From Limonium bicolor (lineage: Eukaryota > Streptophyta > Magnoliopsida > Caryophyllales > Plumbaginaceae), in assembly GCA_023374045.1 (NCBI GenBank), contig CM041776.1, positions 125,703,733 through 125,767,732 on the forward strand: a stretch of 64,000 nt of DNA, written 5' to 3'. The notes below the pieces were generated by a model. That model saw only the letters and a program-made list of their open reading frames with translations, did no database searches and was not told the DNA's origin. How positions within the stretch are numbered: the first letter of the stretch is position 1; every line of letters starts with the position of its first letter. The translations under genes and the position numbers were made by a program. This document shows positions 1 to 11,325 of this stretch, piece after piece.

Positions 1-679
1 TATTTGATGACCCTTACTCGTTGTGTGAGTTAATGCTCGGTTTACATTAGAGCATGAAACCTTACGCCGTACACTTATGATATTTACACTCGGGTTTTTT
101 TTCATACCAAAGTCTATACTAACTTGGTATTTTATGTCGTTGTAATTTTATGTGTATAATTTTATTTTCTTGACGCTTGTTTATATATTTATGTACGCGT
201 TTAGCATAACAGTTAAATAACTATATCCTTAGCCACTTAATATCATTTGTGTTACACTCATTTCATGATGCTATATAGCATAACTTTGGACTTATAACAT
301 ATGGCTTCGGTAGTTGCATGTATACCGAAAATAGCATACTCATGTGTTACACTTGAATTCTTTTACCGTATAATTCTTACTAACCACATTGTGCCCCATG
401 ACTTATAATATGTTATAGGTATTAAATTTATAACACCAAAAACCTTGTGGTAAATATAACCCAAGGTCTTTTCCACACTTGTTTTATTATCGGTTACATA
501 TATTATGTATAACTAATCCTCATTTCACATCTCAAAACACCATCCCACCATTTCTACTACAGATTAATAGTCTTAGGCCTGCATCACCACTTAAACTCAA
601 TTCTACTCTTATATACCTCTGTAACAGGTTTGTACAGAAAATTATCCATTTCACAAAACAGCTAGAACTGATGTATTAA
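1..679. other. AT-rich stretch without a recognisable gene
   Basis: No open frame of believable coding character is present. The short frame at 479-679 has no recognisable domain. The base composition and phrases such as repeated short ATATAG and GTTGCATGTAT strings resemble the interior of the giant LTRs further right (for example near 19540), so this may be a fragment of one. I could not align it convincingly. Confidence 0.35.
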
Positions 680-1179
680 NNNNNNNNNNNNNNNNNNNNN
701 NNNNNNNNNNNNNNNNNNNNNNNNNNNNNNNNNNNNNNNNNNNNNNNNNNNNNNNNNNNNNNNNNNNNNNNNNNNNNNNNNNNNNNNNNNNNNNNNNNNN
801 NNNNNNNNNNNNNNNNNNNNNNNNNNNNNNNNNNNNNNNNNNNNNNNNNNNNNNNNNNNNNNNNNNNNNNNNNNNNNNNNNNNNNNNNNNNNNNNNNNNN
901 NNNNNNNNNNNNNNNNNNNNNNNNNNNNNNNNNNNNNNNNNNNNNNNNNNNNNNNNNNNNNNNNNNNNNNNNNNNNNNNNNNNNNNNNNNNNNNNNNNNN
1001 NNNNNNNNNNNNNNNNNNNNNNNNNNNNNNNNNNNNNNNNNNNNNNNNNNNNNNNNNNNNNNNNNNNNNNNNNNNNNNNNNNNNNNNNNNNNNNNNNNNN
1101 NNNNNNNNNNNNNNNNNNNNNNNNNNNNNNNNNNNNNNNNNNNNNNNNNNNNNNNNNNNNNNNNNNNNNNNNNNNNNNN
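680..1179. other. Assembly gap (500 N)
   Basis: An exact 500-base run of N. The second gap in the window has the same length, so both are placeholder gaps of unknown real size. Reading frames that run into it are artefacts. Confidence 0.99.
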
Positions 1180-1589
1180 AATTTTGTGTTATGCCCTATC
1201 ACAGGATAAAATCACACAGTTCAAAAACACAAAAGAAAAGGACTCCGAGCTCTTGCACTTCTGACATAAGCTGCTAAATACCAGTACCCTAACAAATGAC
1301 AAAATGGAGCGGAAAGGCTTTAAAACAAACGGAGAGCATCAAAAGAAGGTCGCAATAGCCAATTCGCACTCCGCAGCCCAATGAAGTAGAGAGAACGCAG
1401 CAAATCACCGCCCAGAGATGTGCCACACAAGACCAAAAAGAAGCCAAGTAAAGGTGACAAAACAAAGTCAAAGCAAATCAAATTTGAACTAAGCCCAAAC
1501 AATGATACATTAAAATATATCATCTTCATCACCTTCAAGAAACTTGATCTTGCATTGGAGAGAGTCGACAAAAACACTGCTACGTCCTA

Positions 1590-2953
1590 ACGATAGTAGT
1601 AAGCTTCTTACTTGGAGGACTAACATAATCATCAACCTTGATAGACATTAACTCAGCAGGGGAGACCGGGAGAGTAACAGTTCAATTAGTTTCATCTCAG
1701 TTTCAAAGCCGTGTACTTCATTGATAAAACTGTACGGAGATTACCAAAGTCATGATTTCTATAATCTTGAGAACTGACTTCCATTCAAGCATATCATCAT
1801 CTCTACGACAGTATGGAATCTGCATGTATATAAAACTCGTGCGATAAGATGAGACAGATTGTGGTATTACAACAATAAATATGCACAGCTTATAAATAGC
1901 AAATATCATATACCATGATGTCAAGTTGCTTCAAGTTTGGAGAGCTAGTACAGAGGCTCAACATACACTCAAGGACTAACATATCATCCAAGCACACACT
2001 GTATAATGACAATCTGTTCATCTGACCGAACCTTGGAAAATCCGTGCACTGAGCTAAAATCTTCACCAAAAGAAATAAGTAAACAAATTAAGAAATTCTG
2101 CGCTGATACAAACTAATATTTTGAAAAAAAAAGGTTAATTAAAAGGTGTTTACCTTACACGTATAGTAGTTCAATGTAAGATGTTTGAGGTTAGTCAGGC
2201 TGTGAAGAACTGTCAAGTCTACTGATGATATACAAAACAATTTCAGTATTTCCATAGTCTGAGCGCTGCTCAAAGAGATGGACTTGAACTCCCCACGAAG
2301 GGACAGAGAACGAAGCTTTGGAGAGGGAATATTAAGATCTCGATGTCTGTAGTCAAGTCCATCTAACTCAACTACCTCTAGAACAGGACAACTTGAAATA
2401 AAATTGGATATTGTATGACCTCGATATGAATAAGAGTTCTGAAAAAATGATACGAGGCTGGGAAAACCATGAAATGCAGGTGGAAGGCGAAGCTCACACA
2501 TCTCAAGTCTCAGATGTTCAAGACCCACAGTTGAGAAGAGAGGTAAAACAAAGCAGTCATTATTAATATCATTAATCAGAGATAAACTTGTGGTGCCATT
2601 CCTCAAAACAGACTGAACAGGAAGATGATATCCTGGCATAAACTCTCGATCAATGTATGGTATAAACAAGGAGAATTCAGCAATATGACCAATGTGCTGC
2701 AGCACAAGACTATTTATGACATTCAAATACTCCTCATCAAGGAGTAATTCAGTATTAGACCTCCGTTTCTTCCGTATTGACTTGGATGTAGAAAAGAAGT
2801 CGTAGAATATTTCATCTATCACTAATGATCGAATTTTGGCCCATCTGTGTCTCCAACCGCTGGATAAGATGCTGGTCCTTACTTGGTCGTGCAGGGTAAC
2901 TTTTCAAGTATACCTTCAATCACAACATCCGGAAGGTTACTGATTCTATCCAT
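1590..2953 (-). pseudogene. F-box / LRR / FBD protein pseudogene
   Basis: This looks like a plant F-box protein with leucine-rich repeats and a C-terminal FBD region, a substrate receptor for SCF ubiquitin ligases. The ATG at 2953 starts a typical F-box opening (MDRISNLPDVVIEGILEKLP). The frame hits a stop at about 2880 and resumes one frame over with VRTSILSSGWRHRW, the second half of the box, so part of the motif is deleted. A long frame then covers the LRR part to a good splice donor (AAG|GTAAAC) near 2152. A second exon follows at about 2043-1923 (QMNRLSLYSV, SSPNLKQLDIM) and ends at GTATAT. The FBD part (NLRTVLSM, then GFETEMKLIELLLSRSP) lies at about 1760-1650 and is frameshifted again. 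The remains read as a multi-exon gene inactivated by at least two frame breaks. The F-box call is firm. Exon boundaries are inferred. Confidence 0.75.
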
Positions 2954-3340
2954 AAACTCCAGATTAAGCTGATGGGGCTGAGAATTCGGTTACAGTCCAA
3001 TTGAACGGAAGCGGAAAATACAAAAGACTAGCACAAAAACCCTAAATGAGAGGGTAAAAAGCGAGGAGGTCTACTCTACAAAGCTGGTGCAGATGAAACG
3101 TTGGCTAATTGAAAACGAAAAGAAGAAATCTGATGCGTATAGGAAGAGGAACTGTGGCGTTAGGGATTAATTCATAGCGACTGTCAAAAGAAAGACAGAC
3201 AAAGAAGATACAGAGGCTTGCGTAGAGGAGAAAGCAGTCTGGGAAAAAATAGGAGAGAGGGGTGCGCCAGAAAGAGACGATAATTGTGTTTAGGAAATTC
3301 GAAAATCGAAGAGAAATCATCGCGTGAAATGTTCCGCCTA
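2954..3340 (-). other. Probable 5' leader/promoter side of the F-box pseudogene
   Basis: Sequence upstream of the F-box start on the minus strand, rich in CT tracts and ending near 3340. A 71-codon frame (3320-3105) has no recognisable domain and more likely reflects leader sequence. No TATA box stood out. Confidence 0.3.
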
Positions 3341-4090
3341 AAGACTCTCTGGCCGGTTTTTTTTATTTTTCAAGTCTGGCGTTTTTTAAAGTTGTACCCG
3401 TCTCTAATCCACTCAATTTAGAATTAATATTTTATATCTAAATAAAATGAAATAAACTTCACGAAGTTTGCATATATTTCATCAATAAACATACATTTTA
3501 CAATTTATTATTTCATTTTATTTTTATTAAATTATTTTTTATGCTCATTTTTTTAAAATATAAGATATTTTACTTTTACTATATTTTTTCTTCATTTTAA
3601 AATATATAAAAACATAAATTATCATTCTCTTAAATATTCTTTTATTTTTAGTCAAATTATATAATATAAATAATTTTTATAATATTTTAGAGATTTATAA
3701 TTAAGTATGATATATTTTTATTTTATGCGGTTTTAACTAATATTTAATAAAGTTAAATTTAATTTTTTTTACTATTTAACATATTTTAGTAATATTTTGT
3801 GAATTAAAAATGTTTATGTAGTATAAAGTGGGGTATGTTTATTAAAGAGTAAGGGTATTTTTGTTTAGGGTTAATAATTAGTGATATATTGTAAATTTAA
3901 ATTATAGTTGTGCTATTATATTTTAGGGTCAATAATTCAGTCGGGTTTTCACTTCGCACAGTCGGAAAATGACCATTTTGCCACTGGTTTATTATTTTTT
4001 GAAAATTACTATATTCACCCATAATTTGTGACATATTACAAGGTAACCCCAAATTTCATTATATAAAGGAAGTGGATACGTTATGAAATC
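3341..4090. other. AT-rich intergenic stretch
   Basis: Very AT-rich sequence with runs of T and A and no coding frame, repeat or RNA gene that I can see. The last ~60 bases before 4151 are purine-rich (repeated AGAGATAAAG) and read like the leader of the downstream gene. Confidence 0.6.
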
Positions 4091-4150
4091 ATATTCAAAT
4101 TCAGAAATCCTAAAGTTAGAGAGATAAAGTTAAAGAGATAAAGAGAGGAA

Positions 4151-5278
4151 ATGGTTTCTTTCGGAAGTTTGAAGAAAAAACTCTTTGGTAAAAAGAGTAA
4201 AAAAGATGGAGGAAATGCCGAAGGTGGTGTTCCGGAAATGCATGACGATTACGCAGATGAGGTTAACAGCGAGGAGTATTCACGAGGGGCCAATTATGAG
4301 GTACTTTATGTTGTTATTTTAGCAATTTATGTACAAACGTAGCTATAATCTATACAAAAATGAATGAAAAAAGCAAAAAACAACATCGGGAATAGCAGGC
4401 GCTGGCGCGCCCCATTCATTAGCGGCGCCAGCGCTGCCTCGGTCTTACCCGTGCCCGCGCCCCCCTCCCTATTATACACGCCAGCGCGCACCCGGTTTTA
4501 TGGGCGCCGGCGCCGGCCTCTTTCTGTCGGCGCCTGTGCCGGTTCCCGTTTTTCAAATCGCTGTATCTTCTTCGTTATTGCTCCGTTTTTCGATTCGTTT
4601 GCGCCGTTGCGTTTGTCTTTTCGTGTACTTTACGATGATATACTTTGTTGATTATTTGCATGCCTTATGTGTGATTTACTCTAAAATACATAGTATTAGG
4701 GTTTACAAGTAGCACTTCGTGATGAACGACGTTTTTCTACTTAGGGTGAGAACGATGATGAATTCGAGGACGTGAAGGTAGACACAGGTCATGTGTTTAG
4801 TACTAGCATAATCTTTGGCGATAAAGAGGAGGCGGTTAGTTATGCGCTTCGCACCGGACATGATAATAATATTTATCTAATCAGACAGACTAAGAGAGAC
4901 GACGGTGAAGTAATACTAACGTGTGAGAGGTACGGCAAGCATAGGCCACAGGTTAGCACAGGAGAATCATCATCATCTAGTCAAAGGCCACGGCGTGCCA
5001 CGAAGAAATGCAACTGCCTGTTCCGCCTAAGCATCAGGGGTGGGGAACGTACGGGCTGGTCTATCTTGGTGATGGTCCCGACGCACAACCACGAGTTAGC
5101 TAGTAACGCGCAATCTCACTTCGTCCGGCCTCGCTTTAGTGTCGACGAAAGGGAAAGCATGAAAAGTTTGTACAGGAGTGGTGTTACGCCTAAGCATGAA
5201 AGTTTTCTAAAGTTGTGTCAACTAACTTCACTAGTTGGGCTCTCCCCTTTGGAAGCCGCTCAGGTGCTGCATCATTAG
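4151..5278 (+). CDS. Two-exon FAR1-domain protein (MULE-derived, short)
   Basis: Exon 1 is 4151-4300 (MVSFGSLKKKLFGKKSKK, basic start, then an acidic stretch) and ends at GAG|GTACTT. Exon 2 is 4745-5278 after CTACTTAG. The join keeps frame and gives about 227 residues. The second exon has the layout of the FAR1/WRKY-GCM1-like zinc-binding domain: F-x(n)-EEAVSYALRTGHDN, then LTCERYG, KKCNC and THNHELA, whose cysteines and histidines match the metal ligands. This domain is found in FHY3/FAR1 regulators and at the N terminus of Mutator-like (MULE) transposases. The protein stops shortly after the domain, so the DDE transposase and SWIM finger are missing. It could be a truncated MULE gene or a small FAR1-domain DNA-binding protein. 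The frame is clean and the splice sites are good, so expression is plausible. Function is inferred. Confidence 0.6.
4301..4744 (+). other. Intron of the FAR1-domain gene with a GC-rich palindromic patch
   Basis: A GT-AG intron of 444 bases. Positions about 4395-4560 are strikingly GC-rich within an AT-rich region, with GGCGCGCC, several GGCGCC palindromes and CGCCGGCGCC overlaps. The frames in it are probably by-products of composition. Confidence 0.55.
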
Positions 5279-6125
5279 CACTTATTCAAAGGTTGTTTAT
5301 TGAATTTTTTTGAAGGGATTATAGACAAACAGAACAGAACACAAAGAAAGAGCAAGCTCGTATTATAATACGGAAACTTTTGTCCTGCTTCTCTTCGTTT
5401 TGAATTTTAATCTATCACAACATATAAAAATTTCTAAGCAATTATAGACAAACAACGCATAATATACACTGCGGGAAACTACTTCACTTATGCGGTCTGC
5501 TGCTCTGTAATTTGTGCTGTAAAATGACACTTGTCATTATTGTATTTGTCCTTTTTTCTCTTTCCTGTAGTTGGACCCCACAGCTGCACTCACAGTGAGT
5601 TAATTCTCAAACGCAGCATTTACCGCGTTTCCCATTAATCTTCGATTCTGAGAACGCAGCCTTATTCAAACCATATTAGAAAAATGATGAGAACTGCTTA
5701 GAGTAGGTTGTGCCACATTTTAAAGGGGAAAAATAAGTTGTTGAACAAGTTTATTTAAGTGCTTTTACTTAGTCCCACTCTTATACCTTTGATGTTTTTA
5801 TTCTTTCATTTTTCTCAACATTACAATTAGATTTAAACCGAGTTAATTTAGATACATCTCTTTTATTGTATTGAATCCATGTACTCTAAATCAAACATTT
5901 TTTTCCTTGGTGCTTCTTTTTGTCATTTTGTTTTCTACCGTCTAAAATTTTACAATTGTGTTGGTGTTCAATTTAATTTCTAAAATTAACTATATAAATT
6001 ATCTTTTTATTACGATTGCTCGTTGTGCTTTGGAAGAAGCATGAAAGAAGACGCATACATCCAATAAATACTAAAATTAGGGTCTTGATACCGAGAAGTA
6101 AGATGACATGTGAAAACTCATTTTG
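5279..6125. other. Intergenic stretch after the FAR1-domain gene
   Basis: AT-rich, with no long coding frame. I see no RNA gene or bounded mobile element. The end grades into the GTTAAC minisatellite. Confidence 0.5.
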
Positions 6126-6288
6126 AGGAGCTTGTTAACCAATTATAAAGATTCAGATTAACCAATTACATAAGACGTGTTAACCAATTTCAAGTGATAA
6201 GTTAACTAATTACAAGTGTTAGGTTAACGAAGTATAATTGATAGGTTAACAAATTACAAGTATTAAGTTAACAAATTACAAGAAACAT
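6126..6288 (+). repeat. GTTAAC minisatellite, left half
   Basis: About seven degenerate units of ~23 bp built around GTTAACxAATTACAAGTGAT. The array is interrupted by the Copia element and resumes at 11211 with the same motif. The last five bases (AACAT, 6284-6288) are the left copy of the Copia target duplication. Confidence 0.8.
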
Positions 6289-6472
6289 TGTTAGGATATA
6301 TGACTTTGCTGTTATAATATATAGTTGTATAGTTGCTGTATGTTATAGTTGTAGTAGTCTTAAGTCTGTTAGTGTTGGTATTATAAATACCTACAGTATG
6401 CCCTTGTAATTATTTTATCGATTGTAAGAAGTTATCTCAGTAGAACACAAACATTCCTCTGCAATCCAAACA
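6289..6472 (+). repeat. Copia 5' LTR
   Basis: 184 bp, starts TGTTAGGATATATG and ends CAATCCAAACA, followed directly by the PBS. It differs from the 3' LTR at three sites (T/C, A/C and A/T), about 98% identical. Confidence 0.95.
6382..6389 (+). promoter_or_regulatory. TATA box in the Copia LTR
   Basis: TATAAATA sits in the middle of the 184-bp LTR, about 90 bases before its end. This is a plausible core promoter for the element. The same sequence occurs in the 3' LTR. Confidence 0.6.
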
Positions 6473-6484
6473 TGGTATCAGAGC
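6473..6484 (+). promoter_or_regulatory. Copia primer-binding site
   Basis: TGGTATCAGAGC immediately follows the 5' LTR. It is complementary to the 3' end of plant initiator methionine tRNA, the usual primer of Copia reverse transcription. Confidence 0.93.
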
Positions 6485-6572
6485 GAGATCTCGTCCTGCC
6501 TTCCTTTTCCGCTTTTTGATTTCGATTCTTTCTTTCTTTCCTTCTACCCTGTTGCTCTCATCTCTTCTGTCG

Positions 6573-7690
6573 ATGTCTGACGAAGAAAATTCGTCGGCAG
6601 TGCAAGAATCACCAAAGAAGAGGCATCGGGTTACCAGAAAGGGCGCTACGAAGCAACAACGTTCTATTCTCAACATCAACGCAGGAGTCGGAATGGATTA
6701 TTCCGATCCTTTTTATCTTCACTCCTCAGATGGGCCAAGTATGAGTCTTACCTCCACTCAACTTACCGGTCCCAGTTTCGGCTTGTGGAAGCGTTCCGTT
6801 ACCCTCTCCTTGTGCGCGAAGAACAAGTTTGTCTTCGTTAATGGCGTGCTTCCGAGACCGCTGGAGGCTTCACCAGAGAGGGACTCATGGGATCGCTGTA
6901 ACACCATGGTCATGGTGTGGCTACTGAATACGATCGACAAACAGATCTCTAATACGGTAATTTTCTCTCGCACCGCCAAATTAATTTGGGATCAACTTCA
7001 CGAAAGATTTGGGAAGCCAGATGGGGTTTGGCTTCTGGAGCTCAAACGGGATATCGTTTGGTCGAATCAAGGGACGGATTCCATCTCCAATTACTATTCG
7101 AAGCTCAAGATCCTTTGGGATGAGTTGGATGACGTGGATGAGCTTCCCGATTGTTCTTGCATTTCCAATACCAGTCTTGCCACCTATCGTGCGAGGGAGC
7201 GCCTGATGCAGTTTAATGGGATCTACTAATACTTATGCCTTTTTTTTTGCGACTTCTAGCCAGCCAGAGGTTCTATTCTTATGATGAGTCCACTTCCCTC
7301 GGTGGATCAGGCGTACTCTATGCTGGCGCAAGAAGAGAAACAACGACAAGTCAAGGTTCAGCCGCCGTCGGGATATTTTTCTTTCACTAACCTCAACAAG
7401 CAAAGGCAGGCTGAGGTCGTTTATGGGAAGAAAATGGTTTGTGATTTTTGTGGGAAGCCCGGGCATGTCTCCGCTAGCTGCTACAAGAAGTTAGGGTTTC
7501 CTCTTGGCTACAAGTCGAAGGGAAAGAAGCCGGTTGCCCAAGTTTCTGACGTTCCGTCTCAAGATTCTTCGGTGTCTCAAGACGTTGCTTCCCTGATTCT
7601 CGCTTCTCCCATTCCAGGTGTTTCACTGAATCAGTACCAGGCTATGTTGGACTTTTTCGCGAAGAATCCTTCCAATTCGGGTGTTCCTGT
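6573..7690 (+). pseudogene. Copia gag, frameshifted
   Basis: The start ATG at 6573 (MSDEENSS) is better placed than the in-frame one at 6516, which lies within pyrimidine-rich leader. The first frame runs to 7229 and contains the Copia gag region (LWKRSVTLSLCAKNKFVFVN, then KLIWDQLHERFG). The frame breaks between about 7212 and 7270 and resumes at 7281 with LPSVDQAYSML. The zinc knuckle CDFCGKPGHVSASC (CX2CX4HX4C, residues 54-67 of the second frame) is intact. At least two single-base changes are needed to explain the break around a run of nine T. The protein would normally form virus-like particles and bind element RNA. Confidence 0.9.
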
Positions 7691-8282
7691 GGCTATGGCT
7701 GGTAACGATTCCGAACTCTTTAGACCTATAACTTTCAAATTGAGAATGCCTGTGTGTTGTTCTGTCAATTCTTTGGGTGATAGTTGGATTCTTGATAGTG
7801 GTGCAGCCCATCATGTGTGCTATAAAGCGGATTGTTTTGTTAATTTCTATTCTACTATTACCGGTGTTAGTATTGTGTTACTTGATGGGTCCTTGAAGCA
7901 TGTTACTACTATGGGTGATGTTAAGATTGGAGGTTTTGTTTTGAAACATGTGCTTTACATTCCCCAGTTTAAGTACAATCTTGTTTCTGTTAGTTGGCTT
8001 ATTAAACAGTTGGGTGGCACAGTTTCTTTTAAGGGTGATGTTTGTTTCTATCAGAACCATTCTCTGAGGAGGCTAAAGGAGATTGGTAGAGGTTATAATG
8101 GGATTTATGTTCTGCAGAAAGATGCTATGGATGGTTTCTGCAATGAGAAGTTTGGTGGCAATGTGTTGTCTGTTTCTGATAGGTCTTCTCGTCAGAATGT
8201 CTGTTCTAGTTCTATTGTTTCTTGTAATCATGATGTTTGTTCTAGTTTTTTTCCTAAGTCTTCTCTAAGCAGTTTGCAGCTC
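7691..8282 (+). pseudogene. Copia protease region
   Basis: Continues the frame from 7281. The aspartic protease motif WILDSGAAHHVC is present with its catalytic Asp codon at about 7794. The frame runs to a TAG at 8283. The next residues (HLRLGHLS) are the start of the integrase zinc finger, where a Trp usually sits at the stop position, so TGG to TAG is the likely change. Confidence 0.85.
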
Positions 8283-9480
8283 TAGCATCTTCGCCTAGGG
8301 CATTTGTCCTTGAAAAAGACTAGGTCTGTCAGTTCTGGTGTTCCTTCTACAGACAGTTCTTTTGATTGTGATGTTTGTATGAGAGCTAAACATGTTAGGT
8401 TTCCTTTTGCTAGGTCTGTTACCAAGTCTACTGTTGTTCTTGAATTGGTTCATGGTGACATTTGGGGACCTTATAATGAAGTTACTCATGATGGTTATCG
8501 CTACTTTTTTACTTGGTTGACGATTTTTCAAGAGCACTTGGGTCTATATGTTAGTCTCCAAGGGTGATGCTTTTATGTGCATCAAGTTCTTTATTAAGAG
8601 TGTTGAAAGACAGTTCGGTGTTCGTGTCAAAGCTCTTAGGACTGATAATGCCTTTGAGCTTGGTTCTTCTGTTGAAGGCATTAAATTTTTTGCCGAAACA
8701 GGAATAAGTCATCAAACCTCTTGCCCGTACACTCCGCAGCAAAACGGTATAGTTGAACGAAAGCACCGACACTTGTTAGAAACTTCTAGGTCTCTTCTGT
8801 TTCAATCCAAACTTCCCTTGAAATATTGGGGAGAATGCCTTCTTACTGCTGTGTTTTTGATAAACAGATATCCTAGTAAGGTTCTAAAAGGTAAATCTCC
8901 TTTTTATGTTCTTTATAACAAAGAGCCCAATTTGAACAGTTTGAGGGTGTTTGGTTGTTTGTGTTATTGTCACAACAATTTAATTCGTGACAAGTTCAGG
9001 ATAGAAGTCATGCTTCTTGCTTTGTGGGGTATCCCGCTGGTACTAAAGGTTATAAGGTTCTTGATTTAAATACTGGTGAAATCAGAGTGAGTAGGAATGT
9101 TACTTTTATTGAACATGTCTTTCCTTTTGCTTTTGACTCTTTTAAGACTGATCAGGCAGATATTTTTAAGGAAATTCTGAAGCAGTCTTCAGGAGTTCAG
9201 CAGCAGAATTGTGAGAAGATAGTAAGGTCTGTTGATACAGGTACAGAAACAGTGCCTGTTGGTACAGGTACAGACACGGTTCTTGTTCCTTCTGGTGTTT
9301 CTAGTCCTTCTGAATCTGTTCCTGCCACTAAGTCTGGTAGAATTTCTAAAATGCCTTCTCATTTACAAGATTATGTTTGTTCCAATGTTAATAGTGTGTG
9401 TATGCATACTCTTCCCTTTAGTTTCTCTGCAAAATACTGTTGGTGTTCATTTGTCTATTCTTGCTCATATGCAAAATTCT
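8283..9480 (+). pseudogene. Copia integrase, broken into three frames
   Basis: The zinc finger HLRLGHLS and CDVCMRAK is followed by the core domain: Asp in VHGDIWGPY, Asp in LRTDNAFEL and Glu in QQNGIVERKH. All three catalytic acidic residues are visible. The frame changes near 8550 and again near 9002 (before VGYPAGTKGYKVLDL), each explicable by a one-base indel. The C-terminal part after 9250 is low-complexity linker with repeated GTGT and VPVG-like text. Confidence 0.88.
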
Positions 9481-10983
9481 GATGCTTATTATGAGCCTGT
9501 CACTTTTGAGGATGCTAATCAGTTTGATCATTGGAAGAAGGCTATGAATGAAGAGTTTCAGGCTCTTCAACTAAATCATACATGGGATTTAGTGGATTTA
9601 CCTCCTAAGAAAAAGCCTATAGGGTGTAAGTGGGTGTATAAGGTTACGACTAAGGCTGATGGGGACATAGAGAGGTACAAAGCCAGGTTAGTGGTTAAGG
9701 GTTATACTCAGAAAGAGGGGATTGATTACCTGGAAACTTTCTCCTCTGTTGTGAAGCTAACCACCATTAAAGTTGTGTTCTCTGTTGCTGTTAAAAGAAA
9801 TTGGTCAATCTTTCAACTTGATATCAATAACGCGTTTTTGCACGGTGACTTAGATGTGGAAATATATATGCAACTGCCTAAAGGATTATCTACTGACAAA
9901 CCGCAACAAGTCTGCAGGTTAAGGAAGTCCTTATATGGCTTAAAGCAAGCCTCCCGGCAGTGGAGTGCCAAGTTGAACAGCACACTCAAGCAGAGAGGTT
10001 ACATTCAGTCAAAAAATGACTACTCTCTCTTCTACAAGTTACAAGGTGATAAATGTGTTTATTTGGTTGTTTACGTTGATGACATCGCCATAACTGGTAA
10101 TGACAGTGAAGAGATTGAGTCTCTTAAGATTTTCTTGCATAATAGTTTCAGGATTAAGGATCTTGGTTTGATAAATCTGTTTTTGGGTATTCAGTTTGTT
10201 AGAGTAAAGGATGGTCTCATCTTGAATCAGAAGCGGTTCATTGATAACCTTCTAAAAGAGTTTGATTCAGCTGATGTCAAAGAGCATTCTTGTCCTCTGC
10301 CTTGCCTGAAAACTACTAGAACAGATGGCAGAAAGCTTGATAATCCTTCTGTTTATCAGAAGATAATAGGTAAACTAAGTTTCTTATGCCATACTCGACC
10401 TGATATTGTTTTTTGTGTGCAGCATCTCAGCCAGTTCCAGCATTCTCCCACTGATGCAGATCTGAAGCTAGTTTACTATACTCTTGGCTATCTAAAGTCA
10501 AGCGCCAGCCTCGGTATTATTCTGAAGCAGAACAACGACTTCACCTTGGAAGCCTTTTGCGATGCTGATTGGGCTGGATGCCAACTCACAAGAAGATCCG
10601 TTAGTGGTTATATCATCTATCTCGATGGAAGCTTGGTTTCGTGGAAGTCCAAGAAGCAGTCCACGATCTCTTTATCTTCTGCTGAAGCCGAGTACAGATC
10701 GATGCGGGCTGTCTGTACAGAGATAGCTTGGCTGACTCGTCTTCTGTCTGAGTTAGGTGTGTTTAACGTCACCCCAGTTCCCATTCGGTCTGACAGCCAA
10801 GCCGCGGTTCATATCGCCAAGAACCCGGTATTTCATCAGAGGACTAAACACATCGATATCGAGGTTCACTATGTTCGGGAACTACTACAAGGTGTCGTTT
10901 TGTTGATTATATTCCAGCTCGTGATCAGCAAGCTAACATTCTCACTAAGGCCCTTAGTGGTCCTCAGCATAGAGAGGGTTTGA
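9470..10983 (+). pseudogene. Copia reverse transcriptase and RNase H, nearly intact
   Basis: A long clean frame. The RT begins at WKKAMNEEFQAL and contains the catalytic YVDD box near 10075-10083. RNase H follows with EAFCDADWAG, SSAEAEYRSM and IRSDSQAAVHIAKNP. The frame shifts close to the end (about 10895). The other frame then gives DYIPARDQQANILTKAL, the normal C terminus. Frame upstream of 9470 is linker and not reliable as coding. Confidence 0.92.
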
Positions 10984-11013
10984 GCATGTTAAGTGTGTTT
11001 TCCAATCCCCCTT

Positions 11014-11026
11014 AACTTGAGGGGGG
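11014..11026 (+). promoter_or_regulatory. Copia polypurine tract
   Basis: AACTTGAGGGGGG directly precedes the 3' LTR, the expected place for the plus-strand primer. Confidence 0.85.
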
Positions 11027-11210
11027 TGTTAGGATATATGACTTTGCTGTTATAATATATAGTTGTATAGTTGCTGTATGTTATAGCTGTAGTAGTCTTA
11101 AGTCTGTTAGTGTTGGTATTATAAATACCTACAGTATGCCCTTGTAATTATTTTATCGATTGTAAGAAGTTCTCTCAGTAGAACACAAACTTTCCTCTGC
11201 AATCCAAACA
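11027..11210 (+). repeat. Copia 3' LTR
   Basis: 184 bp, same ends as the 5' LTR. It is followed by the second copy of the target duplication AACAT. Confidence 0.95.
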
Positions 11211-11325
11211 AACATGTTAACAAATTACAAGTGATGGGTTAACGAATTATAATTGATAGTTTAACAAATTGCAAATGACATGTTAACAAATTACAAGTGA
11301 CATGTTAACCAATTTTATGGACACA
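11211..11325 (+). repeat. GTTAAC minisatellite, right half
   Basis: Continuation of the array broken by the Copia element: about five units of ~22 bp (GTTAACAAATTACAAGTGACAT and variants). Confidence 0.8.

Larger units (their letters stand above)
6289..11210 (+). mobile_element. Ty1/Copia LTR retrotransposon, complete ends, frameshifted
   Basis: A 4922-bp element with two 184-bp LTRs, an iMet-type primer-binding site, a polypurine tract and a 5-bp target duplication AACAT on both sides (6284-6288, 11211-11215). Domain order gag, protease, integrase, RT, RNase H is that of Copia. The LTRs differ at three positions that I can see. The short LTRs and ~4.9-kb size would fit the Ale lineage, but I cannot place it firmly. 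The coding region carries several frameshifts and one TAG stop, so this copy is not autonomous. Confidence 0.95.

Noticed and set aside
651..1202. Long frame across the first N gap
   Set aside because: It consists almost entirely of unknown bases and has no real coding content.
4364..4712. Frames in the GC-rich intron of the FAR1-domain gene
   Set aside because: Splice sites on both sides and the palindromic composition explain them. No domain is present.
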